From positions 1,302,001 through 1,366,000 of the forward strand of contig NZ_JBNAGA010000001.1 in assembly GCF_049800955.1 (NCBI RefSeq): a stretch of 64,000 nt of DNA. Reading direction: 5' to 3'. How positions within the stretch are numbered: position 1 is the first letter of the stretch; every line of letters begins with the position of its first letter. Below, piece after piece: positions 33,339 through 42,809 of the stretch. The notes beneath the pieces were generated by a model. It had not been told where the DNA came from. It saw only the letters and a program-made list of their open reading frames with translations, and did no database searches. The position numbers and the translations under genes were made by a program. The DNA is from JAKVBH01 sp049800955. Its GTDB lineage: Bacteria > Pseudomonadota > Alphaproteobacteria > Rhodobacterales > Rhodobacteraceae.

Positions 33339-34484
33339 TCAGTTGCGTCGCGCTGCGGCCATCTTGTCGCGCAGGGCCGCCAAACGCGCGACCATTGGGG
33401 CAAGATCGTCCGGATTGACATCGCCCGCGCTGTGCTTGGCCAGCATATGCATCAGCCCCGGAGGCGCTGTGATCGCGTCATCTTCGGGGTCGTCCGGGAT
33501 ATCCAGCGGTGCGCCGACGCGCGCTGCTTCTTTGGGTCCGTCCTCAGGCGCTGCCTCAGCGCTATCCTGACTGGCAGCGGTTGCGTCTGCTGTCGTGTCT
33601 GGCGCGTCAGCCGGTTTCAAAGGGCGGCGCAGGAAACCGGGGAGCGGTTGATCAGGCTCTTTGACGCCTTCGGGCAAACCATCGTCCTGTTTGAAGCTCT
33701 CTGCCTCGCCAGCGTTTGCCACGTCCTCTGCCACCTCAGACGTGGTATCACTGTTACTATCCGTATCAGAAGTGTCCGCTGCGTCCGTCGCGGCCGTGTC
33801 TGACGTGCGATTTTCAGCTGCGGTCTCAGCAACAACCGGCGTCGCCGGGTCCGCGCTATCCTCAGCATCAGGCGCACCCGTGATCTCGGAGGGCTCCTCG
33901 GCGGGCTGCGCAGACAAGAAACGAGGCAACCCTTCCGCGCGGGGCGGGGTGGCAGGCTCCTGAGATGGGACACTCTCAACAGACGCCGCTGCCTCAGAGG
34001 CCAACGCGTCGTCCAGATCGTCGTCATCGCGCCCCATAGCCACAGCATCATCGCCCACAGGACGTTTCGGCGGATCTTCGTTCATTCGTCCGGAGAAGGG
34101 CAGAACGGCCGGTTTGTCTTGCGAATCCGTCGCGGGTTTGGCCTTGCGCGGCGGAATGCTGTCCCGAGACGGGGAGGAGGGTTCCACGAACCGCTCCAGA
34201 TCATCTTCCAGAGGCTGGGACATATTGGCGACAAAGCGGATGCCGTTCTCGCGCAGCAGCTTCTGAGCGCCCTTGATGGTCATGCCATCGTCGTGCAGCA
34301 ACTTCTTGATACCGCCCAAAAGCTGCATGTCGGCCGGGCGGTAGTACCGCCGGCCACCGGCGCGTTTGATCGGTTTGACCTGGCTGAACTTGCTCTCCCA
34401 AAATCGCAGAACATGGGCGGGGGTATCAAGCCATTCCGAAACCTCGGAGATTGTGCGGAAGGCGTCGGCGGATTTCTCGGCCAC
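33339..34484 (-). CDS. MerR-family regulator with long acidic tail
   Basis: N-terminal MerR winged helix: FRTISEVSEWLDTPAHVLRF (9-28) then WESKFSQVKPIKRAGGRRYY (29-48), followed by a short helix to residue ~95. The remaining ~285 residues are acidic, Ala/Thr/Asp/Ser-rich and low complexity, probably disordered, with no Cys metal or effector site. It follows ihfA by 17 bases, a pair kept across alphaproteobacteria. Target genes are unknown. Total 381 residues. Confidence 0.85.
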   Translation of the reverse strand: MAEKSADAFRTISEVSEWLDTPAHVLRFWESKFSQVKPIKRAGGRRYYRPADMQLLGGIKKLLHDDGMTIKGAQKLLRENGIRFVANMSQPLEDDLERFVEPSSPSRDSIPPRKAKPATDSQDKPAVLPFSGRMNEDPPKRPVGDDAVAMGRDDDDLDDALASEAAASVESVPSQEPATPPRAEGLPRFLSAQPAEEPSEITGAPDAEDSADPATPVVAETAAENRTSDTAATDAADTSDTDSNSDTTSEVAEDVANAGEAESFKQDDGLPEGVKEPDQPLPGFLRRPLKPADAPDTTADATAASQDSAEAAPEDGPKEAARVGAPLDIPDDPEDDAITAPPGLMHMLAKHSAGDVNPDDLAPMVARLAALRDKMAAARRN

Positions 34485-34501
34485 GCGGGACCCTCCCTAG
34501 C

Positions 34502-34804
34502 TCAGGACTTGTTGCCAGCTGCGACACGGTCTTTCATCAAATGCGATGGTCGAAACGTCAGAACCCGGCGCGGCTCGATGGGGACTTCCTGACCGGTCTT
34601 CGGATTGCGTCCAACACGGGCCGCCTTGTCTCGTACGGAGAAGGTGCCGAAGGATGAGATTTTGACCTGCTCACCTTTGACGAGCGAATCTGACATCAGC
34701 GCCAGGACGCGCTCCACCAGTTCCGCGCTTTCATTGCGGGACAGACCGACTTCGCGAAACACTGCTTCAGACAGGTCCATACGGGTCAAAGTTTTCGAGC
34801 TCAT
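34502..34804 (-). CDS. ihfA: Integration host factor subunit alpha
   Basis: DNA-bending protein that pairs with IhfB and is required for many sigma-54, recombination and replication events. The 100-residue sequence is typical: LTRMDLSEAVFREVGLSRNE, KISSFGTFSVRDKAARVGRN and the beta-arm PKTGQEVPIEPRRVLTFRPS with the intercalating Pro. In related genomes fabH precedes ihfA; here about 24 kb of other genes lie between. Confidence 0.95.
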   Translation of the reverse strand: MSSKTLTRMDLSEAVFREVGLSRNESAELVERVLALMSDSLVKGEQVKISSFGTFSVRDKAARVGRNPKTGQEVPIEPRRVLTFRPSHLMKDRVAAGNKS

Positions 34805-34928
34805 ACAAAATCCCCCTGAATTTTGAGAACTTTAGCGGGATGCGAATTTCAAAGTCAATAACGAGCGCGCGTCAAACACAACGTAAGCGGGTTTTGCCAC
34901 GCCTCGGCACAGGCTGGGGTACTGCGGC

Positions 34929-36419
34929 CTAGCCCGGGATGAGGTCTGCCAGCTTCAAACGCTGGATCTTGCCGGAGGGTCCTTTCGGCAATTCGTCCAT
35001 GAAATATACTGCATCCGGCGATTTGAACGCGCCCAGCCGCGCATGACAGATGTCAATCAGCGCGCTGGCCTGGACTGTGCTGCCCTCGCGCAGGCGCACC
35101 GCCGCTTCAATGCGCTCGCCATAGCTGTCGCAGGGGCGGGCGAAGGCCGCGGCCTCAATCACATCGGGATGGGCATAAAGCGCCTCATCCACCTCGCGCG
35201 GCGCCACGTTTTCGCCCCCCTTGATGATCAATTCCTTGAGCCGTCCTGTCACGAAGACATATCCATCCGCATCCATGCGCGCCAAATCGCCGGTGCGCAG
35301 CCAGCCGTCGCGAAAGGTCTCGGCTGTGGCGGTCGGGTTCTTGAGATATTCCAACAGGACATTCGGCCCACGCACCACGATTTCGCCTTCGCGCCCAACA
35401 GGCATCGTCGTGCCATCGGGGCCCTGAATGGCCACGTCACAGCCAAAGGCAATGCCCGGAGAGCCGATCTTTCGCGGCCCCGGCGGCAGGGGATTGGACA
35501 GGATTTGAGCAGCCGTTTCCGTAAGCCCCATGGTCTCCACGATGGGGACGTCAAAGCGCTTTTCGAAGGCAGATTGGGTCTCGATGGCCAGAGCGGAGGA
35601 GGCGGAGCGGCCAAATCGAATGCGCGATCGACAGCGCTCCGAGGGGTCATGCGCGCCGTGCAGGAGATGCGAAATGATCGTCGGCACCGCTGAAAACCAT
35701 GTCACCTCCGCCGCGTCGGCCTGTGCCCAGAAGCGCGAGGCCGAAAACCGCCCCACCATGGACAGGGACCCGCCGGAGACCAAGGCCCCCATCAGCGTCA
35801 CGCAGAGCCCATTGATATGGTAGATCGGCAGCACGCAAAATCCGCGATCCGCCGGGCTCAACTCATGGGCCAGCACCGTTGTCCACCCGCCCGCAAGCAG
35901 GCTCGCATGGGTGTGCACCACGCCCTTGGGTCGCCCGGTCGTGCCCGAGGTATACATGAGTAGTGCATGGTCCTGCGGCCCGATTTCATGCAGCGCGCCA
36001 TGGCTGTGCTCCGGCAAGGGGAGCGGCGCGATCCCGGTGGTATTGGCCGCATCAAAGACGGCAAGGCAGGTCTCGTAGACATAGGCCATGCGCGCCTCGC
36101 AATGCGACAAGGCGTATGACATGGCCTCATGGCCCGCTGCGAGATTGATCATTGTCGCGCGAAACCCGCCATAGACCGCGCCATAAAAGGCAATGACGCA
36201 TTCAGGGCAATTGGGCCCGACAATGGCCACGCTCTCTCTCCTGGCCAGACCGCGGGCCGTGAGCCCCATGGCAAAAGCCCGCGCTTTGTCGCGCAGCTCC
36301 GACCAGCTGAGCACATCGCCCGTTTCCGGGAAGACGATGGCCGGCCCGCCTTTTTCTGCACGGGTATCAAGCCAATCGCGCAACGTGCCGCCGGGCGGCT
36401 GGTCCTTGGCAAACATCAT
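34929..36419 (-). CDS. AMP-forming acyl-CoA ligase, sulfoacetate-CoA ligase (SauT)-like
   Basis: ANL-family CoA ligase of 496 residues. Motifs: LLMYTSGTTGRPKGVVHTH, MGLTETAAQI, GWLRTGDLARMDADGYVFVT, GRLKELIIKGGENVAPREVDE and the catalytic Lys in GPSGKIQRLKL. Its start (36419) overlaps the stop of a CoA-acylating aldehyde dehydrogenase gene by ATGA. In Cupriavidus necator, SauT activates sulfoacetate and SauS reduces sulfoacetyl-CoA to sulfoacetaldehyde; the same enzyme pair with a TTT importer here suggests that pathway. The substrate could be another short acid, since sequence motifs do not decide it. Confidence 0.7.
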   Translation of the reverse strand: MMFAKDQPPGGTLRDWLDTRAEKGGPAIVFPETGDVLSWSELRDKARAFAMGLTARGLARRESVAIVGPNCPECVIAFYGAVYGGFRATMINLAAGHEAMSYALSHCEARMAYVYETCLAVFDAANTTGIAPLPLPEHSHGALHEIGPQDHALLMYTSGTTGRPKGVVHTHASLLAGGWTTVLAHELSPADRGFCVLPIYHINGLCVTLMGALVSGGSLSMVGRFSASRFWAQADAAEVTWFSAVPTIISHLLHGAHDPSERCRSRIRFGRSASSALAIETQSAFEKRFDVPIVETMGLTETAAQILSNPLPPGPRKIGSPGIAFGCDVAIQGPDGTTMPVGREGEIVVRGPNVLLEYLKNPTATAETFRDGWLRTGDLARMDADGYVFVTGRLKELIIKGGENVAPREVDEALYAHPDVIEAAAFARPCDSYGERIEAAVRLREGSTVQASALIDICHARLGAFKSPDAVYFMDELPKGPSGKIQRLKLADLIPG

Positions 36420-37813
36420 GCCCCGGCCTCCTGCCAATAACGGCCAAAGATCTCATCAAGGCTGGGTTCACGGGCGGGGATTTCCCGTATGATCTTGGTG
36501 CTTTGCAGGAAGTGGCGCCAGTGCACATTCTCATTGACCGCATTGCCGCCCCAGGCGCCGCATCCCATGGAGAGCGAAAACGGCATCCCATTGGTAAAAG
36601 AGCCCCCGGTCGCAAAGGTATGGGCCTGGTTCACGATAATCCGAGAGGTCGGCATGCTTCGGGCGAGGCGCTCAATATGCGCTTCGGTCTTCGTGTGAAT
36701 GCCGACGGAATGGCCCGCGCCCTGATGGCGTTGCACCTGCTCCGTGAGCGCTGCTGCCTCGTCAAAATCCCGCGCGCTGTAGAGCGCCAAAACCCGGCTG
36801 AGCTTTTCGCCGCTCAAGGGATGCTCGGGGCCAATACCTTGTGTTGGGACGAGAATGAACTCCGTCGTCTCCGGGACCTGACCATCAAGCTCCAGCGCTG
36901 TGATCATGTCCTTGGCATCGCGGGCGATGACCGCGCGGTTGAGATGACCGTCCGGCCAGAGCTTCGCAACAATCCCCGCTTCATCCTCCACCAGCGCGCC
37001 TCCCACGCTCGCCATCTCCTCAAGAAAAGCGCTGCGCACGCTGTCCAGCACGACAACGGCGTTTTCCGAGGAGCAGGAGGTCGCGTTGTCAAAGGTCTTT
37101 GAGGCGCGGATCTTCCGGGCCGCGTCACCCAGGTCCGCGCTGTCATCGACGATCACAGTGACATTGCCCGCGCCCACGGCCACAGCCGGTGTGCCGCAGG
37201 TCTGCGCACGGTGCACGTTGTTTTGTGAGCCCGTGCAGATGACCTTGTCACACCCCTCCATGAGCGCCTGCGTTTTGGCCTTGGAGCCGGGCGCCGGGAT
37301 CATTTGAACCAGATCACGATCAAGCCCCACCTTGTCAAACTCCGCATGGATGAACGCAAGCAGCATTTCGCAGGCGGCAACACCCTTGGGCGAGGGGGCC
37401 ACAACAATGGCATTGCCACATTTGACCGCGTTGATGATGTTGTTGGCGGGCGTCGCTGCAGGATTGGTTGAGGGCACGATCGCCCCGACAACACCCAATG
37501 GCCGGGCAATTTCCGTGATCCCGCTCTGAGCATCCTCGCGCATCACGCCATGGGTGATGACCCCTGCAATATCGCGCAAGAGCCCCAGTGTCTTGCGATG
37601 GTTCTTGGTGATCTTGTCCGCCACATTGCCAAGCCCGGTACTGGCCACAGCCAATTCCGCCAGACGTCGGTTCCGCTCAGGCTCCATGATCGCCCAGCCC
37701 GCAGCCAGCGCTGCCTGATCATACAAGGCCTGCGAGCCATGCGCCTCAAAACGGGTCTGCGCGGCGCGCGCCCTGGCGAGGATGTCGTCAATCTCAGCAA
37801 GCTCTTCAGACAC
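36416..37813 (-). CDS. CoA-acylating aldehyde dehydrogenase, sulfoacetaldehyde dehydrogenase (SauS)-like
   Basis: A 465-residue enzyme of the acylating aldehyde dehydrogenase group, which interconverts an acyl-CoA and its aldehyde with NAD(P)H. Catalytic Cys247 sits in FDNATSCSSENAV, and IVPSTNPAATPANNI, GSQNNVHRAQTCGTPAVAVG and QAHTFATGGSFTNGMPFSLS are typical of the AdhE/SauS branch. The start is GTG 37813 (MSEELAEID). Coupled to the CoA ligase gene, which would supply its substrate. No sulfoacetaldehyde acetyltransferase (xsc) is present in the window. Confidence 0.72.
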   Translation of the reverse strand: MSEELAEIDDILARARAAQTRFEAHGSQALYDQAALAAGWAIMEPERNRRLAELAVASTGLGNVADKITKNHRKTLGLLRDIAGVITHGVMREDAQSGITEIARPLGVVGAIVPSTNPAATPANNIINAVKCGNAIVVAPSPKGVAACEMLLAFIHAEFDKVGLDRDLVQMIPAPGSKAKTQALMEGCDKVICTGSQNNVHRAQTCGTPAVAVGAGNVTVIVDDSADLGDAARKIRASKTFDNATSCSSENAVVVLDSVRSAFLEEMASVGGALVEDEAGIVAKLWPDGHLNRAVIARDAKDMITALELDGQVPETTEFILVPTQGIGPEHPLSGEKLSRVLALYSARDFDEAAALTEQVQRHQGAGHSVGIHTKTEAHIERLARSMPTSRIIVNQAHTFATGGSFTNGMPFSLSMGCGAWGGNAVNENVHWRHFLQSTKIIREIPAREPSLDEIFGRYWQEAGA

Positions 37814-37901
37814 GAAAAAGATCCTTTAACCATGAGTGTTGGCAGATGCAGCAACCAGAGTCTCTTCGCCACCGTTCTGACGAAAGTGCGAAACCTGCAG
37901 G

Positions 37902-37958
37902 CTTCTTCTGGCTGAAAATACGCTGGGGAGGGTCTGGGAGGGGCAACGCCCCTCCCAG
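37902..37958 (-). repeat. Dispersed intergenic repeat, long copy
   Basis: Minus strand: CTGGGAGGGGC-GTT-GCCCCTCCCAG (11-bp stem, 37958-37934), then CCCTCCCCAGCGTATTTTCAGC and AGAAGAAGC. It lies between the binding-protein gene of the TTT importer and the SauS-like gene, so it may shape the expression step between them. Confidence 0.6.
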
Positions 37959-37994
37959 TCGGTCGGCGCCGTCAGGCGTCGAAACAAGGAAGGC

Positions 37995-38963
37995 TCACAG
38001 CCCGGCCAGAAGCTCCTTGAGCGTCTCTTCGCGCGCGGCCCACATCTCAAGAACTTCATCGCGCGTCATGATATGCATGGGCGAGCCACCGGCCTTCATC
38101 TTGCCAGCCACACGGCTGTTCTTGAACATCTCAGGGACCGTCGCGGCGAGCTTGTCGATGATCGGCTGCGGCGTGCCCTTGGGCACCATCACGCCGCGGA
38201 AGTTCACCGACGCATTGTCGATGTCAAAGCCTTGCTCTTTCATCGTCGGCACATCGGGCAGGAAGTCGTTCCGCTCTAGATCAAAGACCCCGAGGATCTT
38301 CACATTACCCGCTTCCTGGGCGCGGAAAGCGTCCGAGAGGTTGTTGACCCCGCCCAGAACCTCGCCTGCGATCACCGATTTCATCGCGCCCGCGCCGCCT
38401 TTGTTGGACGGGATATAAGCAAGCTTCACGCCTGCGGCTTTCTCAAGCTGCAAAGCTGCGATGTGGTGGCCCACAAAGAGACCGGCGCCCGAGAAGGTGA
38501 GTTTGCCCGGATTGGCCTTGGCATAATCCACCACGTCGGCCATGGAATTGAATTCACTGTCCGCGCCCACAACGAAGACCGCCGGATCGGCGCCCCAATT
38601 GGCGATGGGCTCGAAACTGTCGGCGGAGTAGGACACGCCGCCTTCGATGCTCTGGGCAATGAAATGCGGGATGTTGTAGGCCCCCAGCGTATAGCCGTCC
38701 GCCTCCGCCTGGCTCGCAAACCAGTTCCATCCCACGCGGCCGCCCGCGCCGGGCTTGTTGATGATCGCAATCGGCATGCCAAGCGCGTCTTCGTTGCCTG
38801 CGGTCATGGTCACGATGCGCGCCTGAAAGTCCGTGGCGCCGCCCGCACCATAGCTGACCATCATCATGATGGGCCGCTCGGGGTAATTGGCATGTCCCTC
38901 AGCCGAGGCACTTGTGCCCAGACCCAGAAGCGCCATGGAGGCGGCTGCGATAAGATGTTTCAT
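37995..38963 (-). CDS. TTT transporter substrate-binding protein (TctC/Bug family)
   Basis: Periplasmic receptor of a tripartite tricarboxylate transporter. From MKHLIAAASMALLGLGTSASA (start 38963) it has a Sec signal, then the Bug-family pattern YPERPIMMMVSYGAGGATDF, NKPGAGGRVGWNWF and LAYIPSNKGGAGAMKSVIAG. 322 residues. Bug proteins bind small carboxylates; given the neighbours, sulfoacetate or a similar acid is a reasonable guess. First gene of the set after tctA-tctB on the same strand. Confidence 0.87.
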   Translation of the reverse strand: MKHLIAAASMALLGLGTSASAEGHANYPERPIMMMVSYGAGGATDFQARIVTMTAGNEDALGMPIAIINKPGAGGRVGWNWFASQAEADGYTLGAYNIPHFIAQSIEGGVSYSADSFEPIANWGADPAVFVVGADSEFNSMADVVDYAKANPGKLTFSGAGLFVGHHIAALQLEKAAGVKLAYIPSNKGGAGAMKSVIAGEVLGGVNNLSDAFRAQEAGNVKILGVFDLERNDFLPDVPTMKEQGFDIDNASVNFRGVMVPKGTPQPIIDKLAATVPEMFKNSRVAGKMKAGGSPMHIMTRDEVLEMWAAREETLKELLAGL

Positions 38964-39015
38964 GGATTTCCTCCCATAGGATTTTTCAACAGATGCGCTC
39001 TGCCGCTCTTGCGGT

Positions 39016-39480
39016 TCAGAACAGGATTTCTCGCGGTGTGAAGACATTCAAAAGCCCCGCGAAGAGGCCGTACATGACAGCCAGATAGGCCGCCGTGATG
39101 ACAAGCCGCTTGACCCAGCTGCGCAGCTCCGAATGCGGCGCGGGATCGTAGAGCGACAGGAGAACGAAGAAGGCCAGCGTCGAGGCGGTGTAAAACCCCA
39201 GACCCTTGGCCGCCCAGTAAACAAAGACCAGCGCCACGATGAGCCCGGGCAGGATGTTGAGCATCGCACGCGTATCGAGCCCATTGCCCACCTTGGTGCG
39301 CCCCAAAAGCGCCTTGCCAAAGGTCCAGAGCGCCAGCACCACAAAGACCGACGAGATCAGGCGCGGAAAGAGGAAGGCCGCCGCAGGCTCCTGCGTGAAG
39401 CTGATATAGGCGACGCTGATGCCAACAGCGGCCACAATGCCCGAGGCCACGATATGCTGGGAGCGGGGCAGGTCGGTCAT
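39016..39480 (-). CDS. TTT transporter small membrane subunit (TctB)
   Basis: A 154-residue inner-membrane protein with four helices, the small partner of TctA. FLFPRLISSVFVVLALWTFG and the pair of C-terminal helices (RLVITAAYLAVMYGLFAGLL) fit the TctB family. ATG 39480 overlaps the tctA stop. The protein has no catalytic motif; assignment rests on size, topology and position. Confidence 0.85.
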   Translation of the reverse strand: MTDLPRSQHIVASGIVAAVGISVAYISFTQEPAAAFLFPRLISSVFVVLALWTFGKALLGRTKVGNGLDTRAMLNILPGLIVALVFVYWAAKGLGFYTASTLAFFVLLSLYDPAPHSELRSWVKRLVITAAYLAVMYGLFAGLLNVFTPREILF

Positions 39481-41006
39481 GACAGGGCCTCCTCTTTGGC
39501 CACGGCCTCATCCTTGGTGGTGTACCGGCGTTGGCGCAGCTCCATCCAGATCGAATAGGCGATGGAGGCGACCACCACCGCAATGAGCGCGATATTGAGC
39601 GCGCCGGTGAAGAAATACTGGCCCACGCTGGAGGTGGCATTGGCGATCATCGAGCCTTGGATGAAGTTGGCCTCTGCGATGGGCCCCAAGATCAGGCCCA
39701 GCACCAATGGCGCGGCTGAGAAGCCGAACCGTTCGAGGAAATACATCCCCGTGCCAAGCGCCATCATGACATAGACATCGCCCATGGAGTTCTGCACCGA
39801 ATAGCTGCCAAAGACGGCAAGCCCCAGCACAATGGCCGCCATCACCGCATTGGGCACCTGCGCCACCTTTGCTGCGAGCCCGGCCACATAAAGCCCGAAG
39901 ATGCACATCAGAATCTGACCGATCAGCATCGAATTGATGAAGGTCCAGGCCACGTCGGGGTTGTTGTCAAAGAGATCGGAGCCCGGGAAAATCCCGTGGA
40001 TCAGCAAGCCCCCCAAGAGCACCGCCGCCGTGGGCGAGCCGGGGATCGAGAGCGTCAGAAGCGGCACCAGCGAGGGGCCCACCATGGCGTTGTTGGCGCT
40101 CTCCGCCGCGATCACACCTTCGGAATGCCCGGTGCCGAACTTGTCGCGCTCCGGGCTCATCTTCTTGGATTGGTCATAGGCCACAAGCCCCGCGATCTGG
40201 CCGCCCACGCCGGGGATCAGACCGATGACAGAGCCTGTGATCGTCCCGATGGAGAGCGCACGGCCCCGGCGGGCCACTTCGCGCACGGCTTCGCCTATCG
40301 GGTGGCGCTTGACCTCGAGCACCTCCGCATCCAGCCGCACGCGGCCCTTGGCAAACATCGTGATCACCTGCGGGATCGCGAAGAGGCCAATGAGGGCGGG
40401 GATCACATTGATCCCGCCTGCCACAGCGTCATGAAAGATGAACCGCTGCGCGCCCATGATATCGTCGAACCCGATGGTCGCGAGCCAGAGCCCGATACAG
40501 CCCGCCAACAGGCCTTTGACGACCGAGCCGCCATCAAGCGAACCAATCACCGTCACGCCGAGGATTGCCAGCCAGAACAGATGCGACGGCCCAAAGGCCA
40601 GTGCCCATTGCGCGAGCACCGGCGTCAGGAAGATGAGCAGCATCACCCCGAACACACCGCCCACCGCCGAGGCCAGAAACGACAGCTGCAAGGCCCGTGC
40701 GCCCTGACCCTTCTGGGCCATGGTGTGCCCGTCCAGTGTCGTGGCGATATTGGCGGGCGCGCCGGGAATTTTGAGCAAAATGGCCGAGACCGCGCCGCCC
40801 GCCACCGTTGAGGTATAGGCCGCGCCCAAAAGGATCAGACCCTGCGCCGCTTCGAGCTTGAAGGTAAACGGGATCAACAGCGCCACCGCCATCGTCGGGG
40901 AGAGGCCGGGCGTCGCCCCGAGGATCAACCCGCCAATCGTGCCGAGCAGCAACAGACCGAAATTGATGGGCGTGAACACATCGCCCATATAGGCCAGAAA
41001 TTCCAA
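39477..41006 (-). CDS. TTT transporter large membrane subunit (TctA)
   Basis: The 12-helix permease of the tripartite tricarboxylate transporter, about 509 residues. Family signatures: GLILGATPGLSPTMAVALLIP, IPGAPANIATTLDGHTMAQKG, LIPGVGGQIAGLVAYDQSKK and LLTLSIPGSPTAAVLLGGLL. I choose TTG 41006 as the start because AGGGAGAG is six to seven bases before it; ATG 40988 is the alternative. Divergent from a LacI regulator with a palindromic region between them. Confidence 0.9.
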   Translation of the reverse strand: MEFLAYMGDVFTPINFGLLLLGTIGGLILGATPGLSPTMAVALLIPFTFKLEAAQGLILLGAAYTSTVAGGAVSAILLKIPGAPANIATTLDGHTMAQKGQGARALQLSFLASAVGGVFGVMLLIFLTPVLAQWALAFGPSHLFWLAILGVTVIGSLDGGSVVKGLLAGCIGLWLATIGFDDIMGAQRFIFHDAVAGGINVIPALIGLFAIPQVITMFAKGRVRLDAEVLEVKRHPIGEAVREVARRGRALSIGTITGSVIGLIPGVGGQIAGLVAYDQSKKMSPERDKFGTGHSEGVIAAESANNAMVGPSLVPLLTLSIPGSPTAAVLLGGLLIHGIFPGSDLFDNNPDVAWTFINSMLIGQILMCIFGLYVAGLAAKVAQVPNAVMAAIVLGLAVFGSYSVQNSMGDVYVMMALGTGMYFLERFGFSAAPLVLGLILGPIAEANFIQGSMIANATSSVGQYFFTGALNIALIAVVVASIAYSIWMELRQRRYTTKDEAVAKEEALS

Positions 41007-41084
41007 GGCGCTCTCCCTGTTTTCGTCCCACGCTCGCGCCGCGCAAGGACATGCCCTTTTGGACTTGATCTTTGACGGTAAGGG

Positions 41085-41112
41085 ATGAAAATAGTTTTGC
41101 AAATGTTTTCAT
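41085..41112. promoter_or_regulatory. Candidate LacI-family operator
   Basis: ATGAAAA and TTTTCAT, 14 bases apart, flank a perfect TTTGCAAA (41096-41103). The site lies between the divergent TTT importer and LacI regulator genes, 79 bases from the importer start and 36 from the regulator start, where a repressor would be expected. Confidence 0.45.
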
Positions 41113-41148
41113 AAATTTCTTGAATATGTGATTTAAGGCGCTGGAATC

Positions 41149-42162
41149 ATGAGTAAAAAAGCGGATATCATTGCAGTGGCACGTGCGGCAAAGGTCTCTG
41201 CCTCAACCGTCTCGCGCAGTTTCAATCACCCCGAGCTTGTCAAGCCAAGCACCCGCAAGAAGATCGACCGTGCCGTGCGCAAACTGGGTTATATCCGCAA
41301 CCGCGCAGCCCAAACGATCCACGGCATTCGCTCCGGCACAGTGGGCGTCATCGTGCCCACGATTGACCACACGATCTTTGCCGAGCTCATCCAAAGCGTC
41401 TCCGATGCGCTGGAAGAACAGGGTTTCACAATTCTGCTGGCCTCCCATGGCTATGATCTGCAACGCGAATATGCGCTGACCCGCAAGATGCTGGAGCATC
41501 GCGTGGATGCCATGGCCCTGATCGGGACGGCCCATGCCGAAGAGACGACGGACCTTCTGCAACGCCAGAACATCCCCACGCTTCTGCTGTGGAACCATGG
41601 GGCCCGCGCGCCGTTTCCATGCGTTGGTGCGGATAATGCGGAGACGGGGCGGGTTATCGGGGCGCATATCGCGGCGTTGGGGCACCGGGACGTGGCCGTG
41701 CTGTTCCCGCCCGTCGCGGACAATGACCGCGCGAGCCAGCGGTTGCAGGGTGTCGAGGCGGCTTTGGCCGAGCAGGGGATCGTGATTCACGCGCCCTTCC
41801 GGTTGGAAACGCGCTACAGCGTCGAGGCGGCCAAAGACGCGGTGGCGCAGCTTTTGGAGGGCCGCGCACTGCCGACGGCCTTGATTTGCGGCAATGATGT
41901 TCTGGCCTGGGGCGCGCTGCATGGGCTGCGCAAGGCCGGGCTGGCCGTTCCGCAGGACATGAGTGTGACGGGCATTGGTGATTTTCGCGGCTCGCGGTCC
42001 TTTGAGCCCGCGCTGACGACGGTCCGCATCCCGGCGCGCCAGATCGGCGCCCGGGCGGCTGCGATGATCTCTCAAGCGCTGCAAGCGCCGCTGGAGCAAC
42101 GCCAAAGCGTGCGGTTTGCCCCCGAACTGATCGTGCGCGAGACCTGCCGGCGCTGTGGCTAG
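41149..42162 (+). CDS. LacI-family transcriptional regulator
   Basis: Repressor of 337 residues: N-terminal HTH (ADIIAVARAAKVSASTVSRS, FNHPELVKPSTRKKIDRAVR) and hinge LGYIRNRAAQTIHG, then a type-I periplasmic-binding-like effector domain (VGVIVPTIDHTIFAELI, ALICGNDVLAWGAL, VTGIGDFRGSRSFEPALTTV). Likely controls the divergent TTT importer and the ligase/dehydrogenase genes. Ends four bases inside the convergent GntR gene. Confidence 0.88.
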   Translation: MSKKADIIAVARAAKVSASTVSRSFNHPELVKPSTRKKIDRAVRKLGYIRNRAAQTIHGIRSGTVGVIVPTIDHTIFAELIQSVSDALEEQGFTILLASHGYDLQREYALTRKMLEHRVDAMALIGTAHAEETTDLLQRQNIPTLLLWNHGARAPFPCVGADNAETGRVIGAHIAALGHRDVAVLFPPVADNDRASQRLQGVEAALAEQGIVIHAPFRLETRYSVEAAKDAVAQLLEGRALPTALICGNDVLAWGALHGLRKAGLAVPQDMSVTGIGDFRGSRSFEPALTTVRIPARQIGARAAAMISQALQAPLEQRQSVRFAPELIVRETCRRCG

Positions 42163-42809
42163 AGAACGACCCTGTTGACATGGGCCTGGATGGCACGGCG
42201 CGCCGCGCGCGCATCGCCTTGGGCAATCGCTGCTGTAATGGCGCGATGATCGGCCAGGGCCGCCTCCAACCCCTCGGTTCGCGCGGCGCGGTTTACGGCG
42301 GTGGTGATCTGGATATCCAGCCGCTCCCAGATCTTGAGCAGGGGCGCATTGCCGCTGGCCTCGATGATCGTGCGGTGAAACCGGGTGTTGAGCGACACAA
42401 ACGCCTGCGGATTGCCCCGCGCGGCTTCCATCTCATCGCACAATCGCGCCAGGGCAGAGGCGGTCTGTGGCGCATGGGTTGCGGTGAGCTCTGCGGCAAA
42501 GCCCTCCAGCTGCGCGCGCACCGCATAAAGATCGATCAGCTCCTCGGGCGTGATCCGTCGGATGACGGCCCCGCGGTTGCGCCGCGTCTCGACCAGCCCC
42601 AAAGCCTCCAGATCCCGGATGGCCTCACGCACGGGCGCCTGACTTGTCCCCATGTCCTTGGCAATCCTGAGCTCGACCAAGCGGTCGCCCGGCGCAAGTG
42701 TGCCCGAGAGGATTTGCCCCACGATCTGCGCCTTGATGCGCTCGGGCAGGGTGGGGACATCAGAGACCTTATGGCCTTCGGTCAACTGCGTATGTGCCTC
42801 CGCGCTCAC
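42159..42809 (-). CDS. GntR-family regulator, FCD type (with TauE gene)
   Basis: 216 residues from GTG 42809, which overlaps the TauE/SafE stop (GTGA). N-terminal winged helix (ERIKAQIVGQILSGTLAPGD, IAKDMGTSQAPVREAIRDLE) and an FCD effector domain (VSLNTRFHRTIIEASGNAPL, ADHRAITAAIAQGDARAARR) with the Asp/His metal-type positions. Being in the same operon as the exporter, it probably autoregulates through the palindrome at 43552-43568. Confidence 0.87.
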   Translation of the reverse strand: MSAEAHTQLTEGHKVSDVPTLPERIKAQIVGQILSGTLAPGDRLVELRIAKDMGTSQAPVREAIRDLEALGLVETRRNRGAVIRRITPEELIDLYAVRAQLEGFAAELTATHAPQTASALARLCDEMEAARGNPQAFVSLNTRFHRTIIEASGNAPLLKIWERLDIQITTAVNRAARTEGLEAALADHRAITAAIAQGDARAARRAIQAHVNRVVL